A DNA stretch of 64,000 nt from positions 1 to 64,000 of the forward strand of contig JABBNZ010000015.1 of NCBI GenBank assembly GCA_019352035.1, given 5' to 3'. The notes beneath the pieces were generated by a model, which was given only the letters and a program-made list of their open reading frames with translations, was not told where the DNA came from and ran no database searches. Position 1 is the stretch's first letter. The number at the start of each line of letters is the position of its first letter. Below, in pieces: positions 1 to 7,983 of this stretch. This stretch comes from Pseudomonadota bacterium. GTDB lineage: Bacteria; Pseudomonadota; Gammaproteobacteria; Steroidobacterales; Steroidobacteraceae. Position numbers and translations under genes: made by a program.

Positions 1-408
1 AACGAGCAACCAAGTCGCAATCACTGCCAAACCCAACCAACCGCTGAGTCCAAATAAAACACCCAAACTTGTAGCCACACCTTTGCCGCCAGAAAATTTA
101 AAAAACATGGGGTAAATATGCCCTAATACAGCAATAAATCCGACATACCCAAGATAATCTGGTGCTAAATGACTCCATTTCAATAGCAAAACCGGCAGCA
201 ATCCTTTGAGAAAATCAGCCAATAATACAATAACAGCATATTTTTTGCCTGCGATACGTAAAATATTGGTCGTACCAGGATTACGTGACCCTTCTGTGCG
301 GGGATCAGGCAGATGACAAAGATGTGCTACTATAACGGCCGAACATAGAGAGCCAATGCAATACGTCGCCACCATAACAACAATGAAACTTAACATCGAA
401 ATACTCAC
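1..408 (-). CDS. plsY: PlsY glycerol-3-phosphate acyltransferase (partial, 3' end outside window)
   Basis: Membrane acyltransferase that moves an acyl group from acyl-phosphate to glycerol-3-phosphate, the first step of phospholipid synthesis. The reverse-strand translation shows the family motifs GSRNPGTTN and GHIYPMFFKFSGGKGVAT between hydrophobic segments. About 136 codons are present; the C-terminus lies beyond base 1. The start is GTG at 408 or ATG at 396; the ATG gives an N-terminus close in length to E. coli PlsY. It follows the queF stop by one base, so the two look co-transcribed. Base composition is about 40-45% GC, very unlike everything after base ~535, so this gene probably does not belong to the same genome. 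Confidence 0.85.
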   Translation of the reverse strand, partial: MSISMLSFIVVMVATYCIGSLCSAVIVAHLCHLPDPRTEGSRNPGTTNILRIAGKKYAVIVLLADFLKGLLPVLLLKWSHLAPDYLGYVGFIAVLGHIYPMFFKFSGGKGVATSLGVLFGLSGWLGLAVIATWLLV

Positions 409-409
409 G

Positions 410-535
410 TTATTGGCGTAGCAAGCGCAGATTGTTTTCTGCTAAATCGATAGCATGTTTCGAACGCAGAACATTAATATCCACCCCACCACGACGAGTA
501 TAACGGCCATAAACCATTAAATCCTCTGGACGGCA
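410..535 (-). CDS. queF: QueF 7-cyano-7-deazaguanine reductase, C-terminal fragment
   Basis: QueF reduces preQ0 to preQ1 with NADPH in queuosine synthesis. Only the last 41 codons are present. They contain CRPEDLMVYGRYTRRGGVDI and end in LRLLRQ, matching the E. coli QueF tail ([20 protein letters not shown], ending TTRLVRQ). Upstream of the Cys codon (533-535) the same frame runs into antisense of the PPTase gene and similarity stops. The fragment therefore lacks its catalytic core and cannot be functional as it stands. The low GC matches plsY next to it. Confidence 0.85.
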   Translation of the reverse strand, partial: CRPEDLMVYGRYTRRGGVDINVLRSKHAIDLAENNLRLLRQ

Positions 536-545
536 ACTATCCCGT
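525..545. other. Composition and gene-content breakpoint (probable chimeric join)
   Basis: To the left the DNA is about 40-45% GC and encodes queF/plsY; to the right it is about 70% GC and encodes a PPTase. The queF homology ends at about 533-535 and the PPTase stop codon (TAG, 539-537) lies within two bases of that point. No insertion-sequence end, target duplication or att-like repeat is visible. An assembly or library chimera at a contig end is the simplest explanation; a recent transfer is the alternative. Confidence 0.75.
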
Positions 546-1313
546 GCTGCGCGAGATCGTGACGTCGATGATCTTCTCGCCTGCGAGCGGCACGGCCTCG
601 CGCACGACGAGCCGCGGCGCGGCCTCCCCGCCCCGCGCCGCGCAGACCGCCGCCACATAGCCGGCGCGAAGATCGAGCTGCCACAGTTGCCAACCGGCCG
701 GGGAATCGCCCAGCTGCGGCCGCATGTGCAGCGACAGTCCCCGCTCTGAGGTCAGCTCGAAGCTGAAGGCATCGAGAGCGATCGCAAGGCCGAGCCCTCT
801 CGCCTTCATGTACGACTCCTTCAGGGTCCACAGCTCGAAGAACCGCCGCCGCCGGGCGGCCGGCGGCAGCGCGAGGAGCGCCGCGCTCTCCTGCGGGGCG
901 AAGTAGCGATCGAGCCCGTCGATGTCGGCTTCGCGCGCATCGGTGCTCTCGGCGTCGATGCCGAGCGCCCGGCCCGATGTGACGCCCATCATCACCAGAT
1001 CGGAGGAATGCGAGATGTTGAATTGCAGGCCGGGCTCCATTCGCGGCGCCGAGATCGCGGGCCGCCCGCGCGGTCCGGGCTCGAACACCCAGTCTTCGGG
1101 AGGCACAGGCACGTATCGTGACAGCACCGTGCGCGCCAGGGCGCGGGTGAGGAGATAACGCCGCCGATCCCGTGCGAACCGGTAGCGGGAGCGCCTGGCA
1201 CGCTCGTCCGGGCTGAGCAGCGCCTCGTAACGGGGCCAGAGCGAGTCATCGCCGATCTCGCTGATGAACGTGCACCAGAGGTCGATCCTGCGGCTGTCGG
1301 CTGCGAGCTCCAC
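537..1313 (-). CDS. 4'-phosphopantetheinyl transferase, Sfp/HetI type
   Basis: Transfers phosphopantetheine from CoA to a carrier-protein serine. The 258-residue protein shows GRP (83-85), FNISHS (98-103), the metal-binding GIDAE (118-122) and WTLKESYMKA (162-171), the signature set of Sfp-type enzymes. The start is GTG. It lies 9 nt downstream of hpnB on the same strand, so it may be the last gene of that transcript. Nothing in the window is an obvious carrier-protein substrate. The stop codon falls exactly at the composition breakpoint, so the true C-terminus could be different or longer in the source genome. Confidence 0.88.
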   Translation of the reverse strand: MELAADSRRIDLWCTFISEIGDDSLWPRYEALLSPDERARRSRYRFARDRRRYLLTRALARTVLSRYVPVPPEDWVFEPGPRGRPAISAPRMEPGLQFNISHSSDLVMMGVTSGRALGIDAESTDAREADIDGLDRYFAPQESAALLALPPAARRRRFFELWTLKESYMKARGLGLAIALDAFSFELTSERGLSLHMRPQLGDSPAGWQLWQLDLRAGYVAAVCAARGGEAAPRLVVREAVPLAGEKIIDVTISRSTG

Positions 1314-1322
1314 GGGTCGCGG

Positions 1323-2513
1323 CTACGTGCCGGGCTCGCCCGCCGAGCGCGCATCCTGCGCCCTGCCCTTCCACTTTCCGCCCCGTCCCGCGGCATATTG
1401 CACCGCGGAATGAGCGGTGGCCGCCGCATAGAAAAGCGCCACCGCGGGCAGAAGCAGCGCATAGGCGGCAGAGAGCCGATAGAAGCGGACCATCGGCAGA
1501 TAACATGCGCTCATCAGCAGCCACGCCGCGGCACCCAGGGCGATTGGCGTGGGTGCGCGCGTCAGCACGAGCAGCGGCGGGGCAAGATAGGTCGCGAACA
1601 ACCCGAGGAGCGTCCCGGCAAGCAGCAGGTACGAGTGCCGCAGCTGATTGAAGGCGGTGCGCGAGATCATCGCGCCGATCTCGGCGTACGAGCCATACAC
1701 GCGCAGACTGCGCGTCTGCCGCGCCAGACCCAGCCAGATGCGCCCGCCGCTCGACTTGACCACACGGGCCAGCGCGCAGTCGTCGATGATGCGGCCGCGG
1801 ATCGCGGCCAGGCCGCCGGCGCGCGCGAGCGCCGCCGGGCGCACCAGCATGCAGCCGCCGGCCGCCCCCGCGACTGCGGATCGGGGCGAGGCGATCCAGG
1901 CCGGCGGATAGAGCTTGAGAAAGAAAAACACGAACGCCGGGATCAGGCAGCGCTCCGCGAACGTCACCGTCGAGAGCCGCACCATGAGCGAGACGAGATC
2001 GAGCCGCTCCGCCTCGGCTTTTGCAGCCAGCGCCGCGACTTCACCAGGCGCGTACTCGATGTCGGCATCGGTGAAGAGCAGGAAATCGGGATCGCCTGGC
2101 GCTGCGGCCGCGACGCCCTGTGACATGGCCCAGAGCTTGCCCGTCCAGCCGGGCGCGGGCGGCGCTGCGGTCAAGATGGTCAAGCGCTGCGTCGCGGCGC
2201 AGTCCTCAGCCGCCCGCCTCGCTGCCTCCGCGGTACCATCCGTGCTGCCGTCGTCGACGACGATCACCTGGATGGGAGGCTCGAGTGTCTGGCGCAGAAG
2301 CGAGCTCACGGCCATGCCGATGCCTTCGGCCTCGTTGCGTGCAGGCACGACTGCGATGACGCGCCTGGCAGCCTGACTGACGGCGGCGCAGGACCGTGGC
2401 CCCAGCGCGCGTGAGACCCGCCAGAACCCGCCGCGTGCCAGCAGCAGATAGACCCAGATGGCAAGCGGCACCCCTGCGGCGGCGTGAGCAAAGTTCACGG
2501 CATCAACCGACAC
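1323..2513 (-). CDS. hpnB: HpnB, hopanoid-associated glycosyltransferase (GT2)
   Basis: Family 2 glycosyltransferase of the type found in hopanoid loci; its precise acceptor is not established. In 396 residues it shows an N-terminal membrane helix, PARNE (57-61), VVDDGSTDGT (85-94), the metal-binding FTDADIEY (147-154), IIDD (242-245) and two or three C-terminal membrane segments. This layout and the APGWTGKLWA stretch fit HpnB. The start is GTG at 2513. The hopanoid genes hpnA to hpnH lie 1.6 kb away on the same strand, separated from it by an oppositely oriented barrel gene. A generic GT2 is the fallback call. Confidence 0.85.
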   Translation of the reverse strand: MSVDAVNFAHAAAGVPLAIWVYLLLARGGFWRVSRALGPRSCAAVSQAARRVIAVVPARNEAEGIGMAVSSLLRQTLEPPIQVIVVDDGSTDGTAEAARRAAEDCAATQRLTILTAAPPAPGWTGKLWAMSQGVAAAAPGDPDFLLFTDADIEYAPGEVAALAAKAEAERLDLVSLMVRLSTVTFAERCLIPAFVFFFLKLYPPAWIASPRSAVAGAAGGCMLVRPAALARAGGLAAIRGRIIDDCALARVVKSSGGRIWLGLARQTRSLRVYGSYAEIGAMISRTAFNQLRHSYLLLAGTLLGLFATYLAPPLLVLTRAPTPIALGAAAWLLMSACYLPMVRFYRLSAAYALLLPAVALFYAAATAHSAVQYAAGRGGKWKGRAQDARSAGEPGT

Positions 2514-2699
2514 CTGGGAACCGGCCCTTCACAGGCAAGCGGGCGGACCCGCAACGCCGATATAATCGGCGGATTCGTTTCGCCATGCTGGCTTCCTTCG
2601 CTTCGACAACTTGCCGCGGAATGCCGCGGACCTGGAGGCCGCGGCCCAAACGCCGCGGAGAGCGTACTGATTGCCTCGAACGACCCGAGCGGACCGCCG

Positions 2700-4046
2700 T
2701 TGCCCAAGCATAGCCCAAGGCGCCTCACCCAGGCAGCGCTCGGGCTGATCGCCGCCGCTCCCTTCTGCCTCGCCGCGCGCGCCGCCCTGGCGCAGGGCAC
2801 GGCTGCGCTGAGCGCGCAGAAGCCGCCGATCACCGGCCCCATCCCGCTGAAGAAGCAGCCGAAGCCGGCGAAACCTCATCACAAGGTCAACTGGCTGAAC
2901 CCCACCGCCTGGCCGGTGCTGCCGGTCCCGCTCACCGCGGTGAATCCCAACAGCGGCACCACCCTCGGCGTCATCCCGACCCGGCTGGTGACCAATTCCC
3001 GCAGCGAGATCACGGACATCATCGCGCCGGACATCATGCACAACCCGTACTTCGGCTGGGGGGCGCATGCGCGCATACTCGCCTTCCCGTCGCAGGACAC
3101 GCAGTGGTCGATCGTCGCCGGCGGAGAGCAGCACATCGAGAGCACCTTCGATGCGCTCTATCAGACGGGCCTGCTGCGCGACTCCCCCTTCTCTCTTTCG
3201 GTGGAAGGCCTCTACGACCGCAGCGGCACGCCGCGCTTCTTCGGCATCGGCAACAACTCGTACAAGATCAATCAGACGGTATACACGGACCAACAGCTCG
3301 GCATCACGACCACCCTCGGCTGGAACATCACGCACGCCTGGCAGCTCGCGTATACCTTCGCCGCGCGCAAGGTCAAGGTCCTCGGCACGACCCTCCCCGG
3401 CATTCCCCCGATCACCTCGCGGTTCAAGGGCACATTCGGCATCGGCACGACGCACGAGCTGCTCAACCGCGTCATGCTCATCTACGACACGCGCAACGAC
3501 GTCACGATTCCCACCCGCGGCATGGAAGTGGCTTTCTACGGCGGCGTGGCGAGCCGCAATGTCGCATTGGACGATTCGCTGTTCACCGAGGCCGGCGGCG
3601 ACGGGCGGTTCTACTGGTCTCCATTCCACTCCCTCGTGGTGGCAACCCACATCGCCCTCAGATACGAGCCGACGGCTCACCACGTGCCGTTCTGGGCGCT
3701 GAGCAGCCTCGGCGGCGATGAGAGCACCATCGGCGGCTCACAGACGCTTCGGGGCTACGGTACCGGGCGCTTCTACGACCGCAATTCCTTCTCCTTCAAC
3801 CTCGAGCTGCGCGAAAACGTGCTCTCGATCAATGCGCTCTCGACGCACATCATTCTGCAGATCGCGCCGTTTTTCGACACCGGCCGCGTGTTCCACGACA
3901 CCGGGGCGTTTCCGATCCGGCACCTGCACAACGTCCTCGGAGTGGGCTTTCGCGGAATCGCCCCGCCGTCGGTCGTGGGCTATGTCGACATCGGGAGGGG
4001 CAGCGAGGGCATGGCGGTCTTCACCGGCATAAATTATCCTTTTTAG
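2700..4046 (+). CDS. Outer-membrane beta-barrel protein, Omp85/surface-antigen family
   Basis: Predicted outer-membrane barrel of about 448 residues. A signal peptide (RRLTQAALGLIAAAPFCLAA followed by an ALA-Q cleavage site) leads into a barrel with the Omp85 C-terminal pattern: GSQTLRGYGTGRFYDRNS (the conserved RGY/RGF loop motif), FNLELRENV, and a terminal Phe. No POTRA domains precede the barrel, so it resembles the short 'surface antigen (D15-like)' proteins, not BamA itself. I chose TTG at 2700 because it places the signal peptide correctly. An in-frame ATG at 2484 would add 72 residues of non-signal character and overlap the 5' end of hpnB. It sits inside the hopanoid locus on the other strand; whether it moves hopanoids or phospholipids is unknown. 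Confidence 0.75.
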   Translation: MPKHSPRRLTQAALGLIAAAPFCLAARAALAQGTAALSAQKPPITGPIPLKKQPKPAKPHHKVNWLNPTAWPVLPVPLTAVNPNSGTTLGVIPTRLVTNSRSEITDIIAPDIMHNPYFGWGAHARILAFPSQDTQWSIVAGGEQHIESTFDALYQTGLLRDSPFSLSVEGLYDRSGTPRFFGIGNNSYKINQTVYTDQQLGITTTLGWNITHAWQLAYTFAARKVKVLGTTLPGIPPITSRFKGTFGIGTTHELLNRVMLIYDTRNDVTIPTRGMEVAFYGGVASRNVALDDSLFTEAGGDGRFYWSPFHSLVVATHIALRYEPTAHHVPFWALSSLGGDESTIGGSQTLRGYGTGRFYDRNSFSFNLELRENVLSINALSTHIILQIAPFFDTGRVFHDTGAFPIRHLHNVLGVGFRGIAPPSVVGYVDIGRGSEGMAVFTGINYPF

Positions 4047-4089
4047 ATTGGCGCGCCCGCAAGGGCCGAGGCGCAGGGACGCGCCGAGT

Positions 4090-4108
4090 AAATCGCTCCC
4101 GGCGATTT
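4090..4108. repeat. 19-bp palindromic repeat, copy 1
   Basis: AAATCGCTCCCGGCGATTT, a 7-bp inverted repeat (AAATCGC/GCGATTT) around a 5-base loop. An identical 19-mer occurs at 5231-5249. This copy lies between the barrel gene (ending at 4046) and the end of hpnA (4167), so it could act in transcription termination, although no T-tract follows. Confidence 0.7.
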
Positions 4109-4166
4109 GCGCGGCCAGCCCGGTGACAGGGGTTCGCCTCGCGGGCCCGGGACGGCCCGGGTCCGC

Positions 4167-5255
4167 TCATTCACCTGCTTTCGGACGGCGCTGGTTGGTC
4201 AGGTAGCCGTTGGCTTCGAACCAGTGGAGCGCGTCGGCGAACGCTTCTGGCGGCGGGCGCCAGCGATAGCCGAGCTCGCGGGCCGCTTTCGCGCTGGAGA
4301 AGAACATGCGCTTGCGCGCCATGCGCACGCCCTCGACGGTGACGCGGGTCGGCCGGCCGGTAAGCCTGGCGTAGAGCTCCGATGCATATGCCACGGGAAG
4401 CACCGCGCCGTGGGGCAGCCGGATGCGCGGCGGGCTGCGCCCGACGCGCTCCGCGATCAGGGTCAGGATCTGGCGCAGAGTCATGTCCTCGCCGCCCAGA
4501 ATGTAGCGCTCGCCCACGCGCCCGTGGTGGAACGCCAGCAGGTGGCCCGCCGCGACATCATCCACGTGCACGATGTTGAGTCCCGTGTCGAGGTAAGCGG
4601 GCGTGCGGCCGCGGGCGGCGTCGAGCACGATCTGGCCGGTCGGCGTGGGTTTGACGTCCCCCGGGCCGATGGGTGTCGAGGGATTGACGATCACGACCGG
4701 AGCACCGGCGGCGGCCGCCGCGCGCGCGCGCTCCTCCGCCAGGAACTTCGACCGCTTGTAGTGGCCGATCATCTCGCCCAAGCCCACGGGGGTATCTTCA
4801 GTGCCCGGGCGCCCGTCCGCCGGCAGCCCGACCGTTGCGACGCTGCTCGTGTACACGATGCGCCGCACTCCCGCGCCGCGCGCCGCATCGAGGAGGTGGC
4901 CCGTTCCTTCGACGTTGGCGCGGTAGAGCTCCTCTGGACGCGGCGCCCAGAGCCGGTAATCGGCCGCCACGTGAAAGACCGCCCCGCATCCCTCGAGCGC
5001 TCCCCGCAGCGAGGCGGCATCCGTCAGGTCTCCTACGACCTGCTCGACCGGGAGGGAGGCGACATTGCGGCGGTCGGACCCGCGGCGCACCAGCGCACGG
5101 ACCTGCCAGCCCTGCGCGAGGAGCGCGCGCACGACTGCGGCACCGACGAATCCCGTCGCGCCCGTCACCAATGCTTTGCTCGGCTCATCCTGAGCCTCGC
5201 CTCTTCGGGGCCGCGGCTCCGCCGCGTCAAAAATCGCTCCCGGCGATTTTTTCAT
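4167..5255 (-). CDS. hpnA: HpnA, hopanoid-associated NAD-dependent sugar epimerase
   Basis: Extended short-chain dehydrogenase linked to hopanoid loci; the exact substrate is undefined. The 362-residue protein has the Rossmann motif TGATGFVG (31-38), YTSS near 135 and YKRSK (166-170) as the catalytic Tyr-Lys pair. ATG at 5255 overlaps the hpnG stop (ATGA), supporting coupled translation. This start gives a 26-residue leader before the usual N-terminus, partly encoded by the palindromic repeat at 5231-5249. The TTG at the ALVTGATG codons would give the family-typical start, so the leader may be an insertion. Confidence 0.88.
   Translation of the reverse strand: MKKSPGAIFDAAEPRPRRGEAQDEPSKALVTGATGFVGAAVVRALLAQGWQVRALVRRGSDRRNVASLPVEQVVGDLTDAASLRGALEGCGAVFHVAADYRLWAPRPEELYRANVEGTGHLLDAARGAGVRRIVYTSSVATVGLPADGRPGTEDTPVGLGEMIGHYKRSKFLAEERARAAAAAGAPVVIVNPSTPIGPGDVKPTPTGQIVLDAARGRTPAYLDTGLNIVHVDDVAAGHLLAFHHGRVGERYILGGEDMTLRQILTLIAERVGRSPPRIRLPHGAVLPVAYASELYARLTGRPTRVTVEGVRMARKRMFFSSAKAARELGYRWRPPPEAFADALHWFEANGYLTNQRRPKAGE
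5231..5249. repeat. 19-bp palindromic repeat, copy 2, inside the hpnA 5' coding end
   Basis: Identical to 4090-4108. Here the arms extend to 9 bp (AAAAATCGC/GCGATTTTT) and the hairpin is flanked by A and T runs on both strands, like a bidirectional intrinsic terminator. It covers hpnA codons 3-9, directly after the hpnG stop, so it could attenuate transcription or affect initiation at hpnA. Confidence 0.75.
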
Positions 5256-5998
5256 GAGCTCTCCGCGGCGGGGCCGCCGACGAGCGCGCGGCGTGAGGCC
5301 GATTCCGGACGCGCCACGGCCGAGAGCACCCGGCTTGCGATGCGGTACCGCGCCGAGAGCCGCACCAGCGCTCCGACATCTCCCGGAGCGCGCAGCAGAC
5401 CTGCGAGCAGTCCTCCGATGCGAAGCTGGCCGCCGCCGCTCGCAGCGATCACGGCGGGGGGCAGCTCATCGGAGGCGGTGTCGACGATGACCCGTACGGC
5501 GATGAACGGCAGCCCGGCCTGGCTTGCGACCCGCGCCACCGCGGCGCTCTCCATGTCGACCGCGGCAGCGCGCGAAATGCGCCAGGCGTCCGCTTTGACA
5601 GCGCGCCCGAGCGGCCGCGGGCTCGTGAGGAGCTTGCCCCCGACGGCGATGCAGGAAGCGGGCAGCGCGGCGCGCAGCCGCTGCCGCCACTGCCTCGAGG
5701 TTGCCGACACCGCCGATTCCAACCCGATGCCGTCCCATGCCGCGACTTCCTCCGGCAGCACCACGGCGCCGCAGATCAGTGTCGGGTCGAGGCCACCGGC
5801 CATTCCGAAGCTCGCGAGCGCGGTGGTGCCGGCAAGCACGAGTCTGCGCGCGGCGGCGGCGGCGGCGTTCTCCCCGATGCCGCTCACCGCCAGCAGAGCG
5901 CCGTCGGCGAGCTGACGCAAGCCCGCCCCGCGAGGAGCCGCCGGCCCGAGAGTGCGCGCCTCGGCCGCAAGCGCCGAGACGATGCCGATGGACTTCAA
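5252..5998 (-). CDS. hpnG: HpnG, hopanoid-associated nucleosidase/phosphorylase
   Basis: Nucleoside phosphorylase-family protein. HpnG is thought to remove adenine from adenosylhopane, giving a ribosyl or phosphoribosyl intermediate for bacteriohopanetetrol. The 248-residue protein begins MKSIGIVSALAAEA, has SGIGE near 39-43, VDMES (147-151) as the ribose-binding segment and VDTASDE (172-178) with the catalytic Asp. I chose TTG at 5998 because it overlaps the shc stop (TTGA) and gives the family N-terminus. A longer open frame upstream only reads antisense-like sequence of shc in another frame. It sits between shc and hpnA in one operon. Confidence 0.88.
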   Translation of the reverse strand: MKSIGIVSALAAEARTLGPAAPRGAGLRQLADGALLAVSGIGENAAAAAARRLVLAGTTALASFGMAGGLDPTLICGAVVLPEEVAAWDGIGLESAVSATSRQWRQRLRAALPASCIAVGGKLLTSPRPLGRAVKADAWRISRAAAVDMESAAVARVASQAGLPFIAVRVIVDTASDELPPAVIAASGGGQLRIGGLLAGLLRAPGDVGALVRLSARYRIASRVLSAVARPESASRRALVGGPAAESS

Positions 5999-7983
5999 GG
6001 GAGGTGAGGCTCGCCGCGGCGTCGGTAGGCGGCAAGCGCCCACAGCGGAAAGAAGGCGCAGTAGCCATGGTACTTGAGATAAAACACCCGCGGGAACCCG
6101 GGCGCGGTGAAGCTCGGATGCGACCACAGTCCGCCGCTCTCCTGCGTGCGCAGCAGGTATTCGATGCCGCGACGCACCGCCACCGAGCCGCCCTCTCCGG
6201 CCGAGATGAGCGCCAGCACCGCCCACGCCGTCTGATACGGCGTGCTGGCGAAACTGCGCTCGGGATACGTCTCTAGATCGTAGCTGTCGTTGCTCTCGCC
6301 CCAGCCGCCGTCCGCGTTCTGACACGAGAAAACCCAGTCAACGGCACGGCGCACGGCCGGATCGCCGGCGGGGATTCCCGCAAGCTCGAACGCCATGAGC
6401 ACCGACCACGTGCCGTAGACGAAGTTGGTGCCCCACCGGCCGAACCAGGAGCCGTCGGCCTCCTGCTCCCGCCGCAGATACGCGATGGCGCGCTCGAGGG
6501 TGGCGCGGTCCTGGGGCCGGCGCGCCCGCGAGAGCACCGCCACGACCCGCGCGGTCACATCGCTGGTCGGTGGATCGAGCAGGGCGCCGTGATCCGCGAA
6601 CGGGATGTAGTTGAGGTTGTAGTGGGTGTTGTCGGCATCGAAAGCCGCGAATCCCCCGTTCTCGCTCTGCATGCCGACCAGCCACTCGAGCGCTCGCTCG
6701 ATCGAGGCGGCGTAGCGCTCCGGAAGGTGCGCCTGGTGCATGGCCCAGCCGACGACGGCCGTGTCGTCGAGATCGGGATAATGCGCGTTGCCGTACTGAA
6801 AGGCCCAGCCGCCGCTCGGCACCCGCGGTCTGCTGGCGCGCCAGTCGCCGACCTCCTCCAGCAACTGGCGCGGGAGGAGCCAGTCGAGTGCGCGCACCGA
6901 GGCGCGGACCGCTTCGGTCCCGCCCGCCTCCTGCAGGGCGAGCGCCGCGAGGGCCGTATCCCACACCGGGGAGACGCAGGGCTGGCAATACGCGCGGTCC
7001 TGCCCCACCACCAGCAGCTTCTCGATCGCGCGCTTGGCGGTGACGCGGCGCGGATCATCCGCCGGATAGCCGAGCAGCACCATCATCTCGAGTGCGTTCA
7101 CCATGGCGGGGAAAATCGCGCCCAAGCCATCCTCTCCGTTCAGGCGCTCGAGCACCCAGGCTTCGGCCCGCCGCATCGCGGCCCTGCGCATCGCGGCCGG
7201 GATCAGCGGATCGATGCAGCGCGCCACGCGATCCACGGCGAAGAAGATCCGTGCGAGGAGCTTTCCCGTGCGCGGCAGTTGGAAGTAATGACGCTCCTCT
7301 TCCGGCGGGTTCGTGAAAAGCTCCCGCACATGGATGTTGCGCGGGTTGCGCGCCACCGGCTTCACGGTGCAGAGGACGAACAGCGGCACCATGACCGTGC
7401 GCGACCAGTAGGAGACCTTGTCGATGTGGAATGGAAACCACTTCGGCATCAACATGATCTCGACGGGGATGTAGGGCACCGCCCGCCAGGGAATCTCGCC
7501 GAAGAGCGCGAGCGCGATGCGCGTGAACACATTGGCGTGCGCGGCGCCGCCGCGGGCGAGGATGGCCTCGCGGGCGCGCCTCATGTGGGGCGCATCCGGG
7601 TCATCGCCCGCCAGCTTCAAGGCATAGTAGGCCTTGACGGTGCAGCTCAGATTGAGCTCCCCGCCGAAGTAGAGCGGCCAGCCGCCGTGCGCGGCCTGCT
7701 TCTCGCGCAGGTACACCGCGAGCTTGCGCTCGAGCTCCGGCTCGATCTCATCCAGATAATGCATCATCAGGATGTATTCGGCCGGAATCGTGCAATCGGC
7801 CTCGAGCTCGAACACCCAGTGTCCGTCGCTCCTCTGCAGTCCGATCAGGGCATCGCGCGCCGAGGCGATCGCCTGACCGAGGCGCTCGAGCGGCCGCGCG
7901 GTGCGCGCCCGGCCGGCCTCCGCTGCGGCGACAGGTCCGGGATCCTCGAGCGGGGCGGCCCCCGTCTGCATGCCCGGGCTCAC
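5995..7983 (-). CDS. shc: Squalene-hopene cyclase
   Basis: Monotopic membrane enzyme that cyclises squalene to hop-22(29)-ene, the committed hopanoid step. The 662-residue length is typical. The catalytic DLDDTA lies at 404-409, with D406 as the proton donor by homology. QW repeats include QEADGSWFGRWG (507-518), QNADGGWGE (555-563) and QSENGGFAAF (439-448). The C-terminus ends in the usual YHGYCAFFPLWAL. GTG at 7983 overlaps the sqs stop (GTGA); an ATG four codons on is an alternative. It is also called hpnF. Confidence 0.97.
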   Translation of the reverse strand: MSPGMQTGAAPLEDPGPVAAAEAGRARTARPLERLGQAIASARDALIGLQRSDGHWVFELEADCTIPAEYILMMHYLDEIEPELERKLAVYLREKQAAHGGWPLYFGGELNLSCTVKAYYALKLAGDDPDAPHMRRAREAILARGGAAHANVFTRIALALFGEIPWRAVPYIPVEIMLMPKWFPFHIDKVSYWSRTVMVPLFVLCTVKPVARNPRNIHVRELFTNPPEEERHYFQLPRTGKLLARIFFAVDRVARCIDPLIPAAMRRAAMRRAEAWVLERLNGEDGLGAIFPAMVNALEMMVLLGYPADDPRRVTAKRAIEKLLVVGQDRAYCQPCVSPVWDTALAALALQEAGGTEAVRASVRALDWLLPRQLLEEVGDWRASRPRVPSGGWAFQYGNAHYPDLDDTAVVGWAMHQAHLPERYAASIERALEWLVGMQSENGGFAAFDADNTHYNLNYIPFADHGALLDPPTSDVTARVVAVLSRARRPQDRATLERAIAYLRREQEADGSWFGRWGTNFVYGTWSVLMAFELAGIPAGDPAVRRAVDWVFSCQNADGGWGESNDSYDLETYPERSFASTPYQTAWAVLALISAGEGGSVAVRRGIEYLLRTQESGGLWSHPSFTAPGFPRVFYLKYHGYCAFFPLWALAAYRRRGEPHLP

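Noticed and set aside
4107-5915. 600-residue forward open frame opposite hpnA and hpnG
   Set aside because: High GC leaves long empty frames. Its Arg/Ala/Pro-rich translation shows no motif, while the reverse strand has clear HpnA and HpnG signatures.
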